Source: Mycobacterium seoulense (GTDB lineage Bacteria > Actinomycetota > Actinomycetes > Mycobacteriales > Mycobacteriaceae). From it: a DNA stretch of 64,000 nucleotides. Made by a program: the position numbers and the translations under genes. The stretch covers positions 4,402,001-4,466,000 of the forward strand of contig NZ_AP022582.1 in assembly GCF_010731595.1 (NCBI RefSeq), written 5' to 3'. Positions 60,738 to 64,000 of this stretch are shown here, piece after piece. A model generated the notes under the pieces. That model saw nothing but the letters and a program-made list of their open reading frames with translations, was not told the DNA's origin and ran no database searches. How positions within the stretch are numbered: the first letter of the stretch is position 1; each line of letters begins with the position of its first letter.

Positions 60738-62339
60738 ATGAGGACGACGAGGCCTGAGGAGATCATCGGCGGAGGCATGGGCTCAGCGGGTCTGGCGGAC
60801 CCACGCATCGCGGACCTGGTCGAGGAGGTGGCGCGGCGAACCCCGGAGGCGCCCGCCCTCGTCGTCACCTCCGATCGGGTACCGGTGAGCTATCGCGACC
60901 TGCTCCGCCTCGCGGACGACCTGGCGGGACAGCTGAAGCGGGGCGGACTGGTTCCCGGGGACCGCGTCGCGCTGCGCTCCGCAAGCAACGCGGAGTTCGT
61001 CGTCGGGTTGCTGGCGGCTTCGCGCGCCGACCTGGTCGCGGTTCCGCTGGATCCGGCGCTCCCGGTCGGCGAGCAGCGCGCGCGCAGCGCGGCGGTGGGG
61101 GCGCGCGCGGTGCTCATCGACGGCGCCGCACCCGGTGACGGGGAGGACGGGGAACACGCCCTGGCGTGGTGGCCACTCGCGGTCACGGCCGGCCGCGCGG
61201 ACGGCGCCGCGAGGGTCAGGGTGGACGCCACCGCGACACCGGCGCAACGGTTTTCGGTGCCCGAGGGTCTGCGCGACGACGACGCCATGATCATGTTCAC
61301 CGGTGGCACCACCGGGGTGCCGAAGATGGTCCCGTGGACCCGCGGCAACATCGCCGGTTCGGTGCGGGCCATCGTCGCCGGATACCAGCTCGGCCCCCGG
61401 GACGCCACGGTCGCGGTGATGCCGCTCTACCACGGACACGGGCTGCTCGCCGCGCTGCTGGCGACGCTGGTGTCCGGGGGCACGGTGTTGCTGCCCGCCC
61501 GCGGACGGTTCTCGGCGCACACCTTCTGGGACGACATCGGCGCCGTCCGCGCCACCTGGTACACCGCCGTCCCGACGATTCATCAGATCCTGCTGGAGCG
61601 GGCCGGCGCCGGCCAACCGGGCAGCGCCGCGCTGCGGTTCATCCGCAGTTGCAGCGCGCCGCTGACCGCCGAGGCGGCACAGGCGCTGCAGGACACGTTC
61701 TCCGCCCCGGTGGTGTGCGCCTTCGGGATGACCGAGGCCACCCACCAGGTGGCCACCACCGGAATCGGCGACGCCGAAAATCCTGCGGCCACACCGGGTC
61801 TGGTCGGTCAATCGACCGGTCCGGAGATCCGGATCGTCGGGTCCGACGGCCGGCCCGTGCCCGCGGGGGAGGTGGGCGAGGTCTGGCTGCACGGGCCCAC
61901 CGTGGTGCGGGGCTACCTCGGCGACCCGGCGATCACCGCCGCCAATTTCACCGACGGGTGGCTGCGCACGGGTGACCTGGGAACCCTCTCGGCGGCCGGC
62001 GAACTGATCATCCGCGGCCGCATCAAGGAACTCATCAACCGGGGCGGGGAGAAAATCTCCCCGGAACGCGTCGAGGGCGTGCTGGGCAGCCACCCCGACG
62101 TGCTGGAGGTGGCGGTCTTCGGGATGCCCGACAAGCTGTACGGCGAGACGGTGGCCGCGGTGATCGTCCCCCGGGGATCCGCCGCGCCGACCGCGGACGA
62201 GCTCGCCTCGTTCGCCCGGGACCGACTGGCCGCCTTCGAGGTTCCGGCCAGTTTCCAGCAGGCCGCGGAGCTGCCGCACACGGCCAAAGGATCACTGGAC
62301 CGCCGCGCCGTCGCCCAGCGGTTCGGCCGCGGGGCGTGA
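60738..62339 (+). CDS. fadD7: Acyl-CoA synthetase FadD7 (oxalyl-CoA synthetase-like)
   Basis: 533 residues. ATP loop MFTGGTTGVPKMVPWTR, AFGMTEATHQVATT, WLRTGDLGTLSAAGELIIRGRIKELINRGGEKISPE, and C-terminal lysine in HTAKGSLDRRA. ATG 60738 has AAAGGGA seven bases upstream; ATG 60777 is possible. Next to oxcA it probably activates oxalate or a related acid to CoA, making a two-step oxalate pathway with OxcA. M. tuberculosis has the same pair. Confidence 0.9.
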   Translation: MRTTRPEEIIGGGMGSAGLADPRIADLVEEVARRTPEAPALVVTSDRVPVSYRDLLRLADDLAGQLKRGGLVPGDRVALRSASNAEFVVGLLAASRADLVAVPLDPALPVGEQRARSAAVGARAVLIDGAAPGDGEDGEHALAWWPLAVTAGRADGAARVRVDATATPAQRFSVPEGLRDDDAMIMFTGGTTGVPKMVPWTRGNIAGSVRAIVAGYQLGPRDATVAVMPLYHGHGLLAALLATLVSGGTVLLPARGRFSAHTFWDDIGAVRATWYTAVPTIHQILLERAGAGQPGSAALRFIRSCSAPLTAEAAQALQDTFSAPVVCAFGMTEATHQVATTGIGDAENPAATPGLVGQSTGPEIRIVGSDGRPVPAGEVGEVWLHGPTVVRGYLGDPAITAANFTDGWLRTGDLGTLSAAGELIIRGRIKELINRGGEKISPERVEGVLGSHPDVLEVAVFGMPDKLYGETVAAVIVPRGSAAPTADELASFARDRLAAFEVPASFQQAAELPHTAKGSLDRRAVAQRFGRGA

Positions 62340-62343
62340 GCAC

Positions 62344-64000
62344 TCAGACGGTGGCCTTCACCCGGGTGGCCGCCGTCTCCGGCATGGGTTCGTAGCGGGC
62401 GAAGGTGCGGGTGAACGACGCGGCGCCGTGGGCCAGTGAGCGCAGGTCGATCGCGTAGCGCGTCAGCTCCACCTGGGGCACCTCGGCTTTGACCAGCGTG
62501 CGTTCGTTGCCCGCGGTGTCGGTCCCGAGCACCCGGCCGCGACGACCGGACAGGTCACCCATCACCGCCCCCACGAAGTGGTCGGGCACCAGCACCGAGA
62601 TCTCGTCGATGGGCTCGAGCAGGCTGACCTTCGTCGCCGCGGCCGCCTCGCGCAGCGCCAGAGCGCCCGCCATCTGGAACGCGAAATCCGAGGAATCGAC
62701 GCTGTGCGCCTTGCCGTCGAGCAGCGTGACCCGAATGTCGACCACCGGGTAGCCGGCGTGCACGCCCTTTTCCATCTGTGCCCGCACACCCTTCTCCACG
62801 CTCGGGATGAATTGCCGCGGCACCGCCCCGCCGACCACCCTGTCGAGAAACTCGAATCCGGAGCCCTCCGGCAGCGGCTCGACTTCGATGTCGCACACCG
62901 CGTACTGGCCGTGCCCGCCGGACTGCTTGACGTGACGACCGTGGCCCTTTGCCTTGCCGCCGAACGTCTCCCGCAGCGGCACCCGAAGCTCGACGGTGTC
63001 CACGGTGACGCCGTACCGGTTGGCCAGCGCGTCGAGGACGACACCGGCGTGGGCTTCCCCCATACACCACAACACGATCTGGTGCGTCTCGGAGTTCTGC
63101 TCGATCCGCAGCGTGGGGTCCTCGGCGGCCAGCCGGCCCAGACCCACCGACAGCTTGTCCTCGTCGGTCTTGGCGTGCGCCTGGATCGCGACCGGCAGCA
63201 GGGGCTCGGGCATGGTCCACGGCTTCAGCACGAGCGGCTCCGCCTTGTCCGACAGGGTGTCGCCGGTCTCGGCCCGGCTCAGCTTGCCGATCGCGCAGAT
63301 GTCGCCCGCCACCACGGCGGTGGCGGGGCGTTGCTGCTTGCCGAGCGGAAAGGACAGGACGCCCACGCGTTCGTCTTCGTCGTGGTCGGGGTGCGTGCTG
63401 CCATTCCCGTTGACCGAGCCGAAGAACGACGCGAAATGGCCCGACACATGAACCGTCGTGTCGGGCCTGATGGTCCCGGAGAACACCCGGACCAGGCTGA
63501 GCCTTCCGACATAGGGGTCTGACGTCGTCTTCACCACCTCCGCGAGCAGGGGAGCGTCGGGATCGCAGGTCAGCGTCGCGTGCGGGGCGCCCTGTGGCGT
63601 AAACACCTCCGGCAGCGGGTGTTCCATCGGTGACGGGAATCCGCGCGTGGCGACCTCGAGCAGCTCCAGGGTGCCGACGCCGGTGCTGCTGCACACCGGG
63701 ATCACGGGGAAGAAGGACGCCCGGGCGACGGCCCGCTCCAGATCCTCGATGAGCACCGCCTCGTCGATGGACTCGCCGCCGAGGTAGCGATCCATCAGCG
63801 ACTCGTCCTCGGATTCCTCGATGATGCCTTCGATGAGGGTTCCGCGCGCCTCCTCGATCTTCTCGGCGTCGGACGGATCGGGCGGCTGCATGGTCCGCTT
63901 TCCGCCGGCGTATTGGTAGCGCGTCTGCGACAGCAACCCGATCAGGCCTTCGCACGACGGCAGGCCGGTCGGCAGGTAGAGCGGTAACACCTTGTCTCCG
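62344..64000 (-). CDS. fusA2: EF-G-like GTPase FusA2, N-terminus outside the window
   Basis: The visible 552 residues begin GDKVLPLYLPTG and continue to the stop at 62344. The GTP-binding P-loop and first switch lie beyond the right edge. Seen: domain II (HATLTCDPDAPLLAEVVKTT, RLSLVRVFSGTI), domain III (LAAEDPTLRIEQNSETHQIVLWCMGEAHAGVVLD), domain IV (GHGRHVKQSGGHGQYAVCDIEVEPL) and domain V. This matches Rv0120c, a second EF-G homologue of unknown role, about 714 residues by memory. It ends 4 bp after the fadD7 stop. Confidence 0.92.
   Translation of the reverse strand, partial: GDKVLPLYLPTGLPSCEGLIGLLSQTRYQYAGGKRTMQPPDPSDAEKIEEARGTLIEGIIEESEDESLMDRYLGGESIDEAVLIEDLERAVARASFFPVIPVCSSTGVGTLELLEVATRGFPSPMEHPLPEVFTPQGAPHATLTCDPDAPLLAEVVKTTSDPYVGRLSLVRVFSGTIRPDTTVHVSGHFASFFGSVNGNGSTHPDHDEDERVGVLSFPLGKQQRPATAVVAGDICAIGKLSRAETGDTLSDKAEPLVLKPWTMPEPLLPVAIQAHAKTDEDKLSVGLGRLAAEDPTLRIEQNSETHQIVLWCMGEAHAGVVLDALANRYGVTVDTVELRVPLRETFGGKAKGHGRHVKQSGGHGQYAVCDIEVEPLPEGSGFEFLDRVVGGAVPRQFIPSVEKGVRAQMEKGVHAGYPVVDIRVTLLDGKAHSVDSSDFAFQMAGALALREAAAATKVSLLEPIDEISVLVPDHFVGAVMGDLSGRRGRVLGTDTAGNERTLVKAEVPQVELTRYAIDLRSLAHGAASFTRTFARYEPMPETAATRVKATV

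Noticed and set aside
1..64000. tRNA or rRNA genes, insertion sequences, prophage, CRISPR arrays
   Set aside because: No cloverleaf, rRNA segment, transposase, integrase, phage structural gene or spaced direct-repeat array was recognised.

Overview
The window is high-GC actinobacterial DNA with mycobacterial gene content: cutinase, FadD enzymes, a giant CtpI-type P-type ATPase, LdtA-type L,D-transpeptidase, OxyS, OxcA, FadD7, FusA2, a single-chain carboxylic acid reductase and an M-box leader. From about 22.9 kb rightwards the order of ctpI, a rhomboid (Rv0110-like), an acyltransferase (Rv0111-like), ldtA, oxyS, oxcA, fadD7 and fusA2 follows Rv0107c to Rv0120c of Mycobacterium tuberculosis as I recall it. 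A slow-growing non-tuberculous Mycobacterium is the best guess. I could not run a search, so the species is not fixed.

Layout. 0-9.6 kb: a CaCA-type antiporter; an SDR/NTF2/alcohol dehydrogenase operon divergent from an IclR regulator; a LysR regulator; an MmgE/PrpD protein; a DUF2127 membrane protein; a thioesterase and a 3-alpha-HSD-like SDR. 9.7-16.5 kb: a CGNR regulator divergent from an SDR, an SRPBCC protein, a methyltransferase, a hydrolase-cyclase fusion, and a TetR/DUF2236 pair around a 9-bp-arm operator. 16.8-19.3 kb: a two-gene acid reductase resembling LuxE/LuxC or EhpF/EhpG. 19.4-22.9 kb: a cutinase and an SDR-FadD pair. 22.9-32.7 kb: ctpI, an ECF sigma factor divergent from SDR-DUF899, small proteins, and the rhomboid.

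32.7-48.3 kb is the most distinctive part: a twelve-gene catabolic island between the rhomboid and acyltransferase genes, which I recall as adjacent in M. tuberculosis. Two divergent operons share one control region with two near-identical GTC-NN-GAC palindromes, fitting the HutC-type GntR regulator encoded in the island. One operon holds an NHL/SMP-30-like protein, GntR, acyl-CoA synthetase, SDR and Zn-alcohol dehydrogenase. The other holds SDR, Rieske oxygenase, Baeyer-Villiger-type monooxygenase, SDR, class III CoA-transferase, a ThDP enzyme and aldehyde dehydrogenase. The set suggests ring hydroxylation, oxidation to a ketone, lactone formation and opening, CoA activation and C-C cleavage of a cyclic substrate that I cannot identify.

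48.5-64 kb: the acyltransferase, an O-methyltransferase, an M-box Mg2+ riboswitch with a long leader, a short upstream ORF and a small basic protein, a quinone-oxidoreductase-like MDR, carboxylic acid reductase with a perfect CRP-type site upstream, then ldtA, oxyS, oxcA, fadD7 and fusA2, which is cut by the window edge. No rRNA, tRNA, insertion sequence, prophage or CRISPR array was seen.
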